Source: Hyalella azteca (taxonomy: Eukaryota > Arthropoda > Malacostraca > Amphipoda > Hyalellidae). Taken from it: a stretch of 64,000 nucleotides of DNA. The stretch covers positions 62,765-126,764 of the forward strand of contig NW_025944951.1 of the NCBI RefSeq assembly GCF_000764305.2, written 5' to 3'. The notes below the pieces were generated by a model. That model was not told the origin of the DNA. It saw only the letters and a list, made by a program, of their open reading frames with translations, and made no database searches. Shown here in pieces: positions 32,871 to 44,950 of this stretch. Both the position numbers and the translations under genes were made by a program. Within the stretch, counting starts at the first letter, position 1. The number at the start of each line of letters is the position of its first letter.

Positions 32871-35278
32871 CAGGGGTCTCCAAACTACGGCCCGCGGGCC
32901 GGATCCGGCCCTCGGCTTGGTTCCATCCGGCCCGCCGAGGGTATCTCTTATATCAACATAATGTGTACAAAAATCGAACGTGGCGTTTATTTCTGATTAC
33001 GCATGAACTAAAAAACAGTAAATGGGTGTGATTGGTGTCTCTAAAAATTGATAAAATACACAAATGTTGCCATGAACCACCCAAGACCCTTTAATTTCAT
33101 AGTTCATTATCGTCCTGGTCTGCTTGCCAGTGTGAACCCAAGTTTGGAAGTGTTTCAGGTGACAATGTCGGGACCAGGAAAGAAGAGAAATGTGGGCTCT
33201 GAATGCCGCGAATTAAAGGAAAAGTTGGATGCATGCTACTTTAGTTGGTAACAAAGCATTATGGTTAATATGCAATGATAGTATTGCAGTGCTGAAAGAG
33301 TGCAACATTCGGAGACATTATGATACAAAACACTCGTCAAACTATTCGTAACTCAAAGGAAAGCTTCTTGCAGACAAGCTGGAAGCGTCAAGACACAACT
33401 TGGCAGCGCAACAATTTTTGTTCGAGAAAAAGAATGCCGAGAATAAAGCTGCAACAATCGCAAGTTTCCGTGTGTTACATCTTTTGGCAAAACGAGGGAA
33501 GCCCTTGACCGATGGTGAGTTAAATAAATTATGCATCATTGAAGCAGCCAACTAACTATGTCCGGAAAAAGTAGACTTGTCTAAAACTATAAGCCCTTCG
33601 GCAAATACAGTTGCTTGTCGAGTTGAAGATATTGGAATAAATATAGTGTCTCAACTCGAAGAAAAGCCAGAAAATTCAAGTACTTTCCTCTCGCGCTTGA
33701 TGAATCAACTGATGTCACTTCTACCTCGCAGTTGCTGTATGTTCGTGGGGTCAGAGAAGATTTTGAAGTGATTGAAGAGTTGGCCACGGTGCACGACATG
33801 CGCGGTAGGTACAATACCAGGCAAGGAAATTTTCGAAGAAGTCGAGAGTAGACTTTACCTTCTCCTGCATTACGTACGGCCTGGAGTAGAAACGGTTCAA
33901 GCGCGTCACAACCGATGGTCAAAGAAACATGTGCCCCTTTGGAAAAGGGTTAATTGGGCAAATTTACAAAACTGCTGCAATTGCGGGCTTTCCCAAGCGT
34001 TTGGTTTTTCACTGCATTATTCACCAGCAGGCACTGTGGCAAATATATGGATTTATCTTCTGTGATGGAACTTGTTGTTTCAATAGTAAACTACATTCGT
34101 TCTCACGGACTTGACCATCGTTAGTTTCGTGCTTTCTTGGAGGAGATAGAAGCAGAATATCCAGATTTAACCTACGTATCACACTTCCGTTCGTTTGCTT
34201 GCCTGTGGCAAGGTGTTCATGTTGTCACAATTTTTTTAACTCCGGGCAGAAATTGAAAATTTTCTTGATGAAAAGAATTGGAAATTAGCTTTTTCTGTGG
34301 ATCTGACCACACACATGAACGAGTTCAATCTTAGACTGCAGGGCAAAACGGTACTCATTTGCAACATGTATACCCAAGTGAAGGCGTTTCGACAAAAGCT
34401 ATTTTATTTTGTTTGACACCCAGTTGATGAGGAACTGTTTCAAGCACTTTTATGTTGCGAAAAGTTTGAGCGAGAAACTCAATCTTCATAACCAAGAAGA
34501 TTTGCACAAGGCATAATTTGCAATCTGAAACGGCAATGTCAAAAACGTTATGCATCTGCAGCAATTTAAGATTTTCCAAAATCCATTTGATTGTTCCATT
34601 AAAGATTTGCCATCTGAACTTCAATTGGAAGTAGTTGATCAGCAAGCCAATGACGCATTGAAGGACAGATTCAGAGAAGGTAAACTGATTGACTTTTACA
34701 AGTGTCCACCAAGCGATGAATATGCAGTATGCTCATCTACAAGCCTTTGCTTGTAGTTCTATTTCCGTTTTTGGCACAACCTATTTTTGTGAACAAACAT
34801 TTTCTAATATGAAGTATGTCAAGTCTAGCTACAGGGCAGCCTTATCCGACGAACATTTACAATCCATTCTGATGATATGAAGCAGTAATTTTGATCTATA
34901 ACTCAATGCTATTTTGTATGAAAAGAAACAATTCCATGCCTCTCATTAATGCTGTTTCACGTTGAATATTATTCAAGATTACACTCTAATAATTATAGCC
35001 ATAATTATTATGCCCCCTATGTATTTAGGAGCCGTGCATATCACGCCAATTAATGATGAAGATTTAAGATTAAGCAAAGAATAAGCGACGGAAGATAGTG
35101 TACAGTGGCTCCGTAAGACGAAGTGCAGAATAAAATAGTTATTCGTGAGCTAATTTTGACTATCGAATTTTATTCGTAATTCATGCTGCTCTTCCCTCCG
35201 CTCACGAACTTCTCTGGCCCGCGAAGGTTTCAGTAAGCTTGATCTTGGCCCTTGGTGAAAAAAGTTTGGAGACCCCTG
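32871..35278 (+). mobile_element. hAT DNA transposon, complete ends, dead transposase
   Basis: 2408 bp. It begins CAGGGGTCTCCAAACT and ends AGTTTGGAGACCCCTG, perfect inverted repeats of 16 bp. It is flanked by a perfect 8-bp target duplication ATCTAACT (32863-32870 and 35279-35286), diagnostic of hAT. The subterminal GGCCCGCGGGCCGGATCCGG is itself palindromic. The transposase inside is frameshifted. Confidence 0.97.
33048..34880 (+). pseudogene. hAT transposase pseudogene (GTF2IRD2/ZBED-like)
   Basis: The reading frame is broken by several frameshifts and stops, but pieces follow the family order. MSGPGKKRN...ECRELKEKLD is at about 33167-33250. A BED-type finger remnant follows (CND...NIRRHYDTKHSSNY, about 33270-33350), with the first Cys region damaged by a deletion. 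The catalytic region has ALDESTDVTSTSQL (about 33690) and KGLIGQIYKTAAIAGFPKRL. The C-terminal dimerisation block CEQTFSNMKYVKSSYRAALS plus DEHLQSI is at about 34790-34875. Not functional as it stands. Confidence 0.9.
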
Positions 35279-35286
35279 ATCTAACT

Positions 35287-35774
35287 CACTGAAATTCTAG
35301 CCTCAAACTCAGACTAGTGAATTTAGTGGAACCATGGGCTAGCCATTTAAATTTAGGGAAAAATGTTCCACATTATTTTCAGGACGGAAATCAACTAAAT
35401 GTTGCGAGGCCAGATGTAGGTAGAATTTCAATCACATCATCTAGAAACCTAAATGTCACTGTACGAAGGACACTTGAGTAAATGAGAAGCGATCATCTGC
35501 CGGCACATCCGTACATGAAATGAGTCGTAGTACACTTCGTGACAGTTGCGCGAGGCTCTTGAGCGGACTTTGTCTTAGATCTCACTCGCTTGCCCTGTAA
35601 CTCGTACGAACTGGTTAATTGATCAGGGCATGGAAATAAGAAAGATCGTAACGCAATAGGAATTCGAGAGCACGGGAAACTAGATGATTCTGCAGAGATT
35701 TAGAGCGATTAGCACTCGGGAATTCAGTTAAAGTATCTTGCCTATCGTTGGATTAAATCATGAATATTGATACG
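35287..35774. other. Intergenic between hAT element and RPLP2, no feature seen
   Basis: Unique sequence without recognisable coding potential. Confidence 0.4.
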
Positions 35775-35890
35775 ATTATTCCAAGGGTACACGCGGCAAT
35801 AACGAATACACAGTATGTTACCAAAGCCGGCGATTATTCCAAGGGTACACGCGGCAATAAGAAATAAATACACCGTATGTTACCAAAGCG
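35775..35890. repeat. Tandem duplication, about 62 bp x 2 (RPLP2 3' flank)
   Basis: GATTATTCCAAGGGTACACG-CGGCAATAA...ATACAC(A/C)GTATGTTACCAAAGC twice. Confidence 0.88.
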
Positions 35891-35937
35891 ACTAAGGAAA
35901 TTGAAAGCAAGTGCTCCACGTAAGCGCACGGCCATAT

Positions 35938-36020
35938 TTAATCGAAAAGACCGAAGCCCATGTCGTCATCAGATTCTTCTTCAGGCTCCTCCTTCTTCTC
36001 TTCCTTCTTGGAGGCTGCAG
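35938..36020 (-). CDS. RPLP2: RPLP2 terminal coding exon
   Basis: Acceptor GATTTTGCAG, then CT GCA GCC TCC AAG AAG ... GGC TTC GGT CTT TTC GAT TAA. Encodes the acidic tail [20 protein letters not shown] and GLFD. Confidence 0.96.
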
Positions 36021-38255
36021 CTGCAAAATCAAGACTAGCATTAACATAGCACTACAGCTTACAGTAACTTCTTCAACGCAGTGGTTAGCAATCGTATCGA
36101 GTAACTCCATAGAGTAAAGGCACAGATGCGCGCATGTAGAACTATAAAAATGTCGAAATAAGCCTTTGCAGTAGAGTTACTTCATATTAAAATGAATATT
36201 AATATTGGTCAGAAATTGACTATATTTTGGTCACTAAGAAAGGTTAGTTAGTAGTTAATTACAAGTTTGATATCCAAAATTAGTAGAACATCAAATAAGT
36301 CAAACATTAATTTAAAGTACATCATCTAATTCTCGGTCAACCGTCGAATCTCAATCGAGCTGAATAGAATTGAACGGGCAATATAACATCAGTGTATCAG
36401 TATATCAATTTTTATCATTAGTCTACTTAAATTGCACGTACACCAAAAATATAAAAGCAAAGAAAACACGAAAAATTTCAGTTTCTTTGCCATTAAATTT
36501 TTGCTGAACAACACTTAAGCTTCACCAACAAGACAAACACTTTATTTTCACCGACAAGACAAACACTTTAGTTTCACCGACAAGACAAACACTTTAGTTT
36601 CACCTACAAGACAAACACTTTAGTTTCACCGACAAGACATACACTTTAGTTTCACCGACAAGACAAACACTTTAGTTTCACCGACAAGACAAGAAGTTGA
36701 CGCAATATAAAAGAAACAATATCCAGTCTCACCCTGGCCACCAGCAGGCGCGGCGTCGCCACCAGCAGCAGCAGCACCTCCAGCAGCAGCTGCAGCAACA
36801 GCACCACCAGCACTGGGCATTGATGCCAACATTGTCATGCCTAGAACAAAACACAACAATAAATAATAATCACGTTTACAGTTAGAATCATTTAATCATT
36901 ACATGATGAGAATCTAATTATGAAGAAGCACAACTGCAGAGACATTTTTCTACACTAAAGCTGCTGCATTTCAGTGCCACAGAAAAAATGATTCATTAAT
37001 GAAGTCATCAACATGGCACTTCATAAGTTTTGCGAGGACTTGCAGCAATTAGAATTAAATTCCAATATTCAATATCAACAGCAAAAAAAATTATATTCGA
37101 ATACATTCTAAGCATCTCATTTGACAAAAAAAAAAAAAAAATAAATGACGGTCATTAGAAGAAAGCATTACCTTTTCCACTCAACAGCAAACTAATGTCA
37201 TATTGCCTCTACATTTAAACTGAGCCTAGCAAGCACTATGACATTAGACAACACAATTGACTGCATACATTGATGTCTGGATCCATAAATATATATGTAG
37301 GTATGATCAATACAAAAAGAGGCAGTTCTCTGCTCCATTTGCCATCTAAGCAATCTTTGAGCAAATTTTGTAGCTTCTTATTTAGTAGAAAAATGAAAAA
37401 AAACTTGATCAATCACACCTTCTACTAAGGTAGATTTCTTATAAACCCAATGAACAATCAGTGATTCTCACTCAATGACACGTGATTAGTCAAGAAGTCA
37501 AGACACCCAGAGTGAAAAAAATTAGACATAAACCACTTTCTATCTGAGAATTTGAGCAGCATCTGCCACTGCCTGGACCCAATATACCTTGGATAATCTC
37601 ACATACAAATGAAAAATCAATAAAAATATACACTCACTTTTTCTAACAATAGTTGACAAGCAAGTTTTCCTTAGCAGCTTAAAGGAAAAATTGCCTGACT
37701 TTCAAACTAAAAAAAAAAAAAAAAACAATAGCAACAATATACCTTCTACATCAATAGGAAAGAAATTAATCTTTAGAAGAAATTTTAAAAACTATAAAAT
37801 TTCTTATATCAAAAGAAGGTAAATTAGTTGCAAAGTGCTTGACAAATGACATGATAGACAGGCTTTCAATACATACTGGAAAATATCTATTTTAAAATCT
37901 GTCCCAAGTGATGCAAGTTAACAAGTTGAAATCAACAAAAACATGGCTAATTGAGAATACACTGAGGTTTCTTTTGCATGACAGAAAAGCAATCAACTGA
38001 ACGGAAGTAAATAGCCAGCAATAGCAGAATTGTCCAATTCCTTTTATATTTATTAGCACATTTGGCATTGAAATAATTACCTTCTCTGGTCACATTGTCA
38101 ATATTGACACCAGCAAATCTCTTCACAAGAACCTCCAGTTGTTTTTCATCAGCCTCAACTCCAACACTGCCAAGAATGCTCTTGATGGCATCTATGGATG
38201 GTGTGTTGCCATCAGCATTGAGAGCAGCAAGCAGGTATGCAGCCAAGTGACGCAT
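35938..38255 (-). CDS. RPLP2: 60S acidic ribosomal protein P2
   Basis: Three coding exons on the minus strand, 38255-38081, 36840-36733 and 36020-35938, join in phase to 121 aa (animal P2 is about 111-115). The N-terminal dimerisation half is [20 protein letters not shown]...[20 protein letters not shown]; then comes an Ala/Gly hinge ([15 protein letters not shown]). The acidic tail [23 protein letters not shown] is the universal P-stalk C-terminus that recruits translation elongation factors. P2 pairs with P1 on P0 in the large ribosomal subunit. The ATG follows a 5' UTR segment beginning after an acceptor (ATTCTAACAG, exon from 38284), so at least one noncoding exon lies upstream. The exonic sequence is intact. 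Confidence 0.97.
36520..36700. repeat. Minisatellite, 26 bp x about 7 (RPLP2 intron)
   Basis: TTTCACCGACAAGACAAACACTTTAG units on the plus strand. It lies in the last intron, ending about 35 bp from the donor of the Ala/Gly exon without including the junction. Confidence 0.92.
36733..36840 (-). CDS. RPLP2: RPLP2 hinge exon
   Basis: Acceptor TTTGTTCTAG, donor GGCCAGG|GTGAGA. Encodes [20 protein letters not shown] and [15 protein letters not shown], the flexible hinge. Confidence 0.95.
36841..38080. other. RPLP2 intron
   Basis: AT-rich intron with two A-runs (about 37124-37141 and 37712-37726). No other feature is recognised. Confidence 0.6.
38081..38255 (-). CDS. RPLP2: RPLP2 first coding exon
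   Basis: ATG CGT CAC TTG GCT GCA start ([10 protein letters not shown], matching MRYVASYLLA of other P2). Donor AGAGAAG|GTAATT. The 5' UTR part extends to 38284. Confidence 0.96.
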
Positions 38256-38584
38256 CTTGGGACTTGTATTTAGCTTTACTGGGCCTGTTAGAATATGAAA
38301 AAAATATTAAATAAAAGTCTTTCCATCATATTGGAGGTTTCAAGTAAATTGACCAAGCAATACAAAAATTACATAGAGAAGACACAACATTCAACATGTT
38401 AAAATCAGCAAGAAAGATTATAGATTAAGAATCTGTGTAGAAATGGATAAATGCCTTTATCACACAAATGCCAGATTAATGAACTCTTCAAATCAATGAC
38501 ACACAAGTTGCTTCATGGAATCATGATAGGGCACTCAAGTTCTCAATTAGCCCCTGCTCAACAAGATAGAGCACTCAAGCTCCC

Positions 38585-38905
38585 AACTTAGGCAGCACAG
38601 AAACACAGCTCTCTAAACTGGAAAGAGTACACCTAGCCAGGCTGCGCCACCACCCTTCATAACACACATACGCAAACAGAATAGGCCAAGCAGACACAGA
38701 CACCTGCCCATCCTGCCAGAGAGCTCCCCACACAATCACTCACATTCTCCTGGAATGTCTGCTCTGGCAGGACCTCCGACAATATCACCACATAACCTCG
38801 ACCCTACAGCTCTGGAGCGACTCCCTGTCAGTGGTGTCCTACTTGGGCGAGGGGGGTCTTATAAAAATGAGACTGAAGAACCACAACAATAACAACAACA
38901 GCTAG
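38585..38905 (+). mobile_element. LINE 3' end (family B) with RT C-terminal zinc knuckle
   Basis: The plus-strand reading carries LERVHLARLRHHPS, then TCPSCQRAPHTITHILLECL-LW, a CPxC...T-x-x-H-x-L-x-x-C pattern found after the polymerase of Jockey/R1-type LINEs. It ends GGTCTTATAAAAATGAGACT and a CAACAATAACAACAACA tail. 5'-truncated; one in-frame stop. The copy sits in the RPLP2 upstream intron or flank. Confidence 0.82.
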
Positions 38906-40168
38906 CCCCTGCTCACCAATAAAAGTGCCAAGGTAAGTGCAAAACTAGCCTGCTCAAAACAAACCCCTGTTTACCAATAAAAACAGTGCCAAGGTATGTG
39001 CAAAACCCACATGCAGATCATGGCAAAATAACAAAAACATTACATGGTGGATTTTCTTCTAGACCCACTGCAGCTGTCTAGCCTGTCTGTAGGCTTTCTG
39101 TAGCATATATTGTGCTTAACTGACTGCTTTCTTTCAGACTCCCAACTCATTTGTTGAAACAATCCATACAGTTACATATTTTAATGTCATTTTGCTTGTT
39201 GACATGTTTACTTAGCTTCTTTGCCAATTGGCTCAGCTGTCTTTTGCTCCTAGACAGTCCTAGTAACCAAATGAGTGACAAAAATTTTGTATAGGCTAGC
39301 TCAAGTGACTCAAGTTTCAAGATGCCTCCTTCTTACATTCAAACTTTCATTTTTTATGAATTCTCTGCAAATTTTATAATGTTTGCTCAATTGCAATATA
39401 TATATTTTTCATTTGACAAGAAAGGCATTGTCAAAAATGTATCATTTACATAAAAGGCTTTAGCACTATGATCAAACTCGTGAATTATAATGCAACTGAT
39501 GTGCTGACTGCTGAAAGAGTAGGTGAGTAGCTATAGCCTTACTAGCCTACTGTTACTACTACTGTACTAGTACTGCATGTAAAAATAGGTACAATTGTCA
39601 ACTGTCAAGACAGTCAAGTTCAACAAATATACACAGGTCACAGACTCACAGTGTATAGGTACTAAACTACTAACTATATATAAATATATTATTACCTATA
39701 TTATAAATAGACATTTGTTTAAAGAGAAAAGTATGGCAGTGGCAGTTGCACAGCTAGGTATTAAAATGTTACTACTACTTACTAGCCTAGCAAATTATAA
39801 TAATAGTAGTTTATTTTGATTTATAAATTAGTGAAAGATCATCCTGGTTATAGGCTTTTGACATGGGGTTGTGGAAACTCTTGTCAGAGCTTGTGACATA
39901 CTCAATTTACTCATTGGCCATAAAGTATATAAACATCTGCTGCGAGATCTGCACAATCTTTGATCAATAGTGAATAGCCTAGATATTTCCTAACTTGAGT
40001 TAGCTATACAGTTTGGACATGCAAATGATGCAATCAGTAGTCAGTACGGTTGCATATCCATTCACTAAACCTATGTGCATTTGCTGCAAATATATTTGAA
40101 GTTACTCATAAGTTAAGAAAGGAAAAATTGTATATTTGGTTTAATGAAGTTAGCGGCTATTAGTAGAT
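38906..40168. other. RPLP2 5' flank/intron, no gene seen
   Basis: A short duplication of CCAATAAAA(G/A)...GTGCCAAGGTA(A/T)GTGCAAAAC at about 38920-39010. Otherwise AT-rich unique sequence. Confidence 0.4.
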
Positions 40169-40240
40169 TTAGACGTCTGAGGATCTAGCATCAGTGGCAT
40201 GTATCATCATAGCAAGCGGCTTATTCTTTCCGGCTGCCAT
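40169..40240 (-). CDS. Possible 23-codon small ORF
   Basis: On the minus strand ATG GCA GCC GGA AAG AAT AAG ... GTC TAA encodes 23 residues beginning MAAGKNKPLA. The ATG context is CACAATGG, close to the consensus. It lies 32 nt inside a potential exon that opens after a strong acceptor (CATTTTGTCTTAG, exon from 40272). It could be an upstream ORF in the RPLP2 leader, a micropeptide or chance. Confidence 0.25.
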   Translation of the reverse strand: MAAGKNKPLAMMIHATDARSSDV

Positions 40241-40271
40241 TGTGTTTGTGACTGAAGTGGTAACGTCAATT

Positions 40272-40460
40272 CCTAAGACAAAATGAATGCAATTTGACAA
40301 TTATCACAGCAAGAGCCAATAGTTTATAGTTCAGTTTTAACTTATAAATAGCCTGAATTACATAGCTTGATCACAGAGACTCACCAAGCTTTTCACGATA
40401 TTTCAACTGACTGAGTGTTGCCACACAATAACACTGCGATGCGAGGATGAAAAATAAAAA
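40272..40460 (-). promoter_or_regulatory. Candidate 5' exon/intron pair upstream of RPLP2
   Basis: On the minus strand a donor AAGCTTG|GTGAGTCTC (exon end 40385) is followed about 110 bp later by a strong acceptor at 40273. This looks like the leader structure of a minus-strand gene, most simply RPLP2. The transcription start is not located. Confidence 0.3.
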
Positions 40461-41580
40461 CAGCTGAGAAGTGTGCCAAAAGACATTTCACACATATTAT
40501 ATACGCTAAGAATGGGTGCAATCAAACATGAACATTGTCCTCAAATGCGAGAAAAAAGAAACTGATGTTCATGCAGTTGTCAGTGGATGTTCAAATTGTA
40601 GGCCACACTTATATACGAATGAACATTTAATGAATATCCAATTCACTTATATTTTTAATAACGTGACTATCAAAAAGAGGAAGCAAACATTTTCCAAAAT
40701 ATCCCATCAGATTTAAACTAATGTGATTTATTAGACCTCTCGGACACCTTTACCGCCGCCCTCGCAACCATATCGAAACCTGTGGACGAATTTTTGGGAC
40801 GAATTTTGAGACGAATTTCCATGTCAGTTATATCACGCATTAGTTTGTTAAATCGGAACTGACCTGGACCAAATTAACAACGAAGCTATTTATTCACAAT
40901 ACGCTCTTGCAAGTGTTGTCGTAACTTTCGTTTTTTTTTTAAGTTCACGCGCACAACTTTTTAGCCTCCTTTTCACGCTTAACGTTTCGTGCATTGCGTG
41001 AGAACATAGTGGAGAAAAAAATTCTGACAACGCTTGCAGAAGCGTCACGTTAATAAATAGCATCGTTGTTAATTAGGTCAAGATCAGTTTCCATTTGACG
41101 AACATATGCGCGTAAAGCTGCTCAAACTTTGCGTTTATCGCGATAATTAAAATCGAAACGGACAAAAAAATTATACCGAGCCTAGCATGAGCATAATGTC
41201 AATAAATTTATATATTTCACAACATTTCTCCTTAATTTCACTTCTTAGTTGTTTGTTTGTCTGCTACAAATCTTGTAATCGAAACTTGACACACTTCTAC
41301 CTGTCTAATCGATCTGAAATATTGCACACTTGCGTAAAGTCTGAGACAATGCATGAACCACCTGACAGAATAGATAATTTGAATAAATAAAAAATTTTAT
41401 TTCATTTATTGGAAATACGTTAAAAAATAATTTTTAAATATATTAAAAAAATTCAATTTACATGAGTAACATCGGAGACGCTGGCCTCTCTACTAGTGTT
41501 GTCTCTAATAAGTAATTGTTATACGCATACAATTTAATTCGGTCCTGACCGGATCCGATGTGACGAACTTATCCCTTTCG
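40461..41580. other. Intergenic, no gene seen
   Basis: AT-rich, without recognisable features. Confidence 0.4.
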
Positions 41581-41582
41581 TG

Positions 41583-41835
41583 ACTGACGGGACTGTGACG
41601 TCCCACTCAATGTTTTCTCCATAACTTGCACACAGCGCACCATTCAAGGCATAGCTAACTACAGGGACACATGAGTATCACTCCTGTGCCTATATCAACT
41701 CAAAAGTAATTGGCTGACGGGACTGCGACGTCCCGCCCAACGATTTACTCTATAACTTGCATGTAGCGCTAAATTCAAGGCATAGCTAACTACAGAGACA
41801 TAGAAGAAACACTCCTGCGACTACATATGTCCAAT
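41583..41835. repeat. Old tandem duplication, 130 bp x 2
   Basis: CTGACGGGACTG(T/C)GACGTCCC at 41584 and 41714, followed in both by TAACTTGCA...GCGC...TTCAAGGCATAGCTAACTAC-AG-GACA. About 80% identical by eye. Confidence 0.85.
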
Positions 41836-42744
41836 CTAAAAGAATATTATTATTTGTTCTTTTTGGGATATGTTATTATATAAGCTATTACACGCGTTTG
41901 CCAATGGAAGTTTATGATATTATTCAACTACTAACAAAAAATATTACGAAAATGTTTTTTTTTATCAAATCAGTGATGTCCCAAATTGTGTCACCTCATT
42001 TGGAACCATATACTACCAGGATTTTCTAGTCCCAATTATATAATTTTTACCATTAACATATATTTAATTATTTTTTACGGAGAGGCAATATTCGGTCCAA
42101 GTTCATGATGATTCGGTAAAAAAATACGAATAAAAAGTTGTAGGACACATTGCCGTTACGAAAGGATTATGCGATAAAAATCAACTGTAAAAATTTGTTC
42201 CAAAAATTCGTCCCAAAAGCGTAGTCGTGTTCTTAAATAAAACATGAATTAAACTACATTTAAAAAAATGACGCTCTTCTATATTCGTTCAGAAATTTAA
42301 AACCCAAATAACAATGGACAGTTCATTTCCTGTCTTCGAAAATTATTTTCATTTAACCCAAATGCACATGCCAAACATTTGTAAAACCACAATAAAGCCT
42401 CCATTTTATTCGATTCTATTTAAGGTTAAAAATTCAGTGGTTGACAAAATTGAAGGTTTATGCACTAAGTAAAAAACTTTAGTAGCATTTTGGCCCCGCA
42501 AAAGCACGTGGATTGTTGAAGGTATTGCAAGAAGGGATTGGGTTGCGGCTCAGGAATGTCACCTCATGTATAATGGGTGCAGGAATACTGTAGCCGTCTG
42601 GGCGAACGTGCGTAGAGACTTCCTCGGGAACACTGAGCTGGTATTTTAATGAACATTTTGTGTAATCCAATTGGTGGGCTGTGGAACAAAGCTGTTGCTA
42701 TGGACCTTTACAGCGTTCAATTTTGATTCTTTTCCAACGATCGT
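41836..42744. other. Intergenic, no gene seen
   Basis: AT-rich. The 63-codon minus-strand frame at 42479-42670 has no recognisable domain. Confidence 0.4.
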
Positions 42745-43067
<323 letters not shown>

Positions 43068-43855
43068 TGTCATGGTGATTGTAAGTCTCCTGCTGATAAC
43101 TAACGATGTTTATTTATTTATACTTCGATCTAATTTTCATGACGATAATTGCTTCCACGAATATGGTTTCGCAATAATCGTAAGAGCAAATTTGGAAGCG
43201 TACGATCGTTCTTTAAGGAATGACTGTGACGATCTTGTTTGCTTTATTGATATCATGTATGGACATGACCTGCCTGATGGTGGGCATGTTGGAGCATAAT
43301 AGTTGGATTACTGACGTAAAAATTACATAATAAACCAGAATCCTTAAATGGTTTAAACGCAATCCTTGTGAGCTGAGAAGAAACCATTATTCAATAGGCC
43401 ATAATTTTGCTCGGATCTTAGCCGTTAATAATTAATATTAATTAATAATAATAATATTATTAATTAATTATTATTAATTCTTTTTTTTTTGTTGGAATGG
43501 TGAGTGTGGGAGGCCTTTAAAAAAAATCTTGGCCGTTAACTCTGCTGGCATGAGGCCACGTGGTGGCGCTCCTGCTATGAATTTATTCATATGGATTACT
43601 GGCGTATTTAGGCACTAATTAATTAAACCTGCACTCAAACTTTTTAATTAATAATTAATTGTTTAATAATAGCCCAAAAATACTCAGTAAAACATCCACT
43701 AACTAATATGCCAGCCCTCTCGCTGGCATATCCAGCGAGGGAGGGGTCAGCGATATCCATAACAGGGGAGGGGTCCACAGGTAGCCCCCGACCCCCCCAG
43801 GGGAGCCCCCAACCGCGGCGTCGTGCCACGGTGACCAACATACCCGCTTCCGCGC
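43068..43855. other. Intergenic, no gene recognised
   Basis: A 75-codon frame at 43072-43299 starts in the SINE tail and is unrecognised. A TTAATA low-complexity tract lies at 43425-43480. GC-rich sequence with short inverted repeats (GCCAGC...GCTGGC) occurs at 43705-43830. Confidence 0.4.
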
Positions 43856-44130
43856 ACTGCGAATGTTGCGTATATAAAGCCTCGCGTTATATATGTTGCG
43901 TATGAAACACCTGGCTTTAAATATGTTGCGTATATAAAGTCTCGCGTTATATATGTTGCGTATAAAACGCCTCGCCTTATATATGTTCCGTGTATAACGC
44001 CTCGCATTATACACGTTGCGCATTTAACGCTTAGCTTCATATATGTTGCGTATATAACGCCTCGCGTTAAATATGTCGCGTATATAACGCCTCGTGTTAT
44101 ATATGTTGCGTATATAACGCCTTGCACTGC
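43856..44130. repeat. Minisatellite, 30 bp x about 9
   Basis: GCCTCGCGTTATATATGTTGCGTATATAAC units with variants. Long frames on the minus strand across it are repeat products. Confidence 0.93.
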
Positions 44131-44414
44131 CAGTGTTCCGACACGATTTACGCAATGCGTGTCTGCCCACGTGACTCTTGTTACGCACGAAAGACTTGCG
44201 CAGACGCACAAATGTCGCGGTCACTTGAATCTCTGAATAAAAATATACGACGTCTGATTTGCTGAGTTCAACTTCACCCGCTTGACCAGGGAATGATTGC
44301 AGCATTGCATGACGTGCTTAAGTTTAAACGTGATAAAAGTTCAAGTTGAAAAGCTTGATATTGCTCAGGGCGAGCTGGAAATTGAGTCTTGTCAAGTGCG
44401 TAGCTTTATTTATT

Positions 44415-44645
44415 ATGATCGCGTTCAAGAACAGACTAGACAAGGCCATGCAGTAGCATATGTTTAGTCTTGAAATGCCTCGTATCCTTCGGAACAACTG
44501 AAATTTTGAAAAGATTCTGAACGTATAGGCGGGTGAAAAGATTTGAATATAAGGCCAGTATAGTCGAGAAAAAAACATGAATCGGCGACAGGCCTATCCA
44601 GGCATATTCTTCAATGCCGAAGATACTATACTACTATACTATACT
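44415..44645 (+). mobile_element. LINE 3' end (family A), 5'-truncated
   Basis: ATCGCGTTCAAGAACAGACTAG-ACAAGGCCATGCAG-TAG encodes the AFKNRLDKAM terminus. The shared 3' UTR follows, then GAATCGGCGACAGGCCTATC-CAGGCATATTCTTCAATGCC-GAAGATAC and a (TATAC)n tail to about 44670. Confidence 0.8.
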
Positions 44646-44950
44646 ACAATACTATACTATACTACTATAAGTTATTTACATTTTCTTTCATATTCAGGCA
44701 TTCAAACTTATATATACATGGACAAATAGTTTATTTTGCAATTATGAACTGAAGAACAAATATAGAAATAAAATTCGCTAAAAAATTGAATAATATAAAA
44801 ATCAAAGCTAAATTGTTGCATCAAGATGTAATACTTAATTTTATACAATGTATTGGACGCTGTCTCACGATGCATAGTCGTGCACCACATGCGGTCACGA
44901 TTGTCTTCTGAACTTTCATTGATCTCAGCCTTGCTCAACTGAAGCAAGAG

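Noticed and set aside
40225..40255. Plus-strand CTTTCC polypyrimidine initiator of a ribosomal protein gene
   Set aside because: No plus-strand coding exon follows, and RPLP2 is on the other strand.
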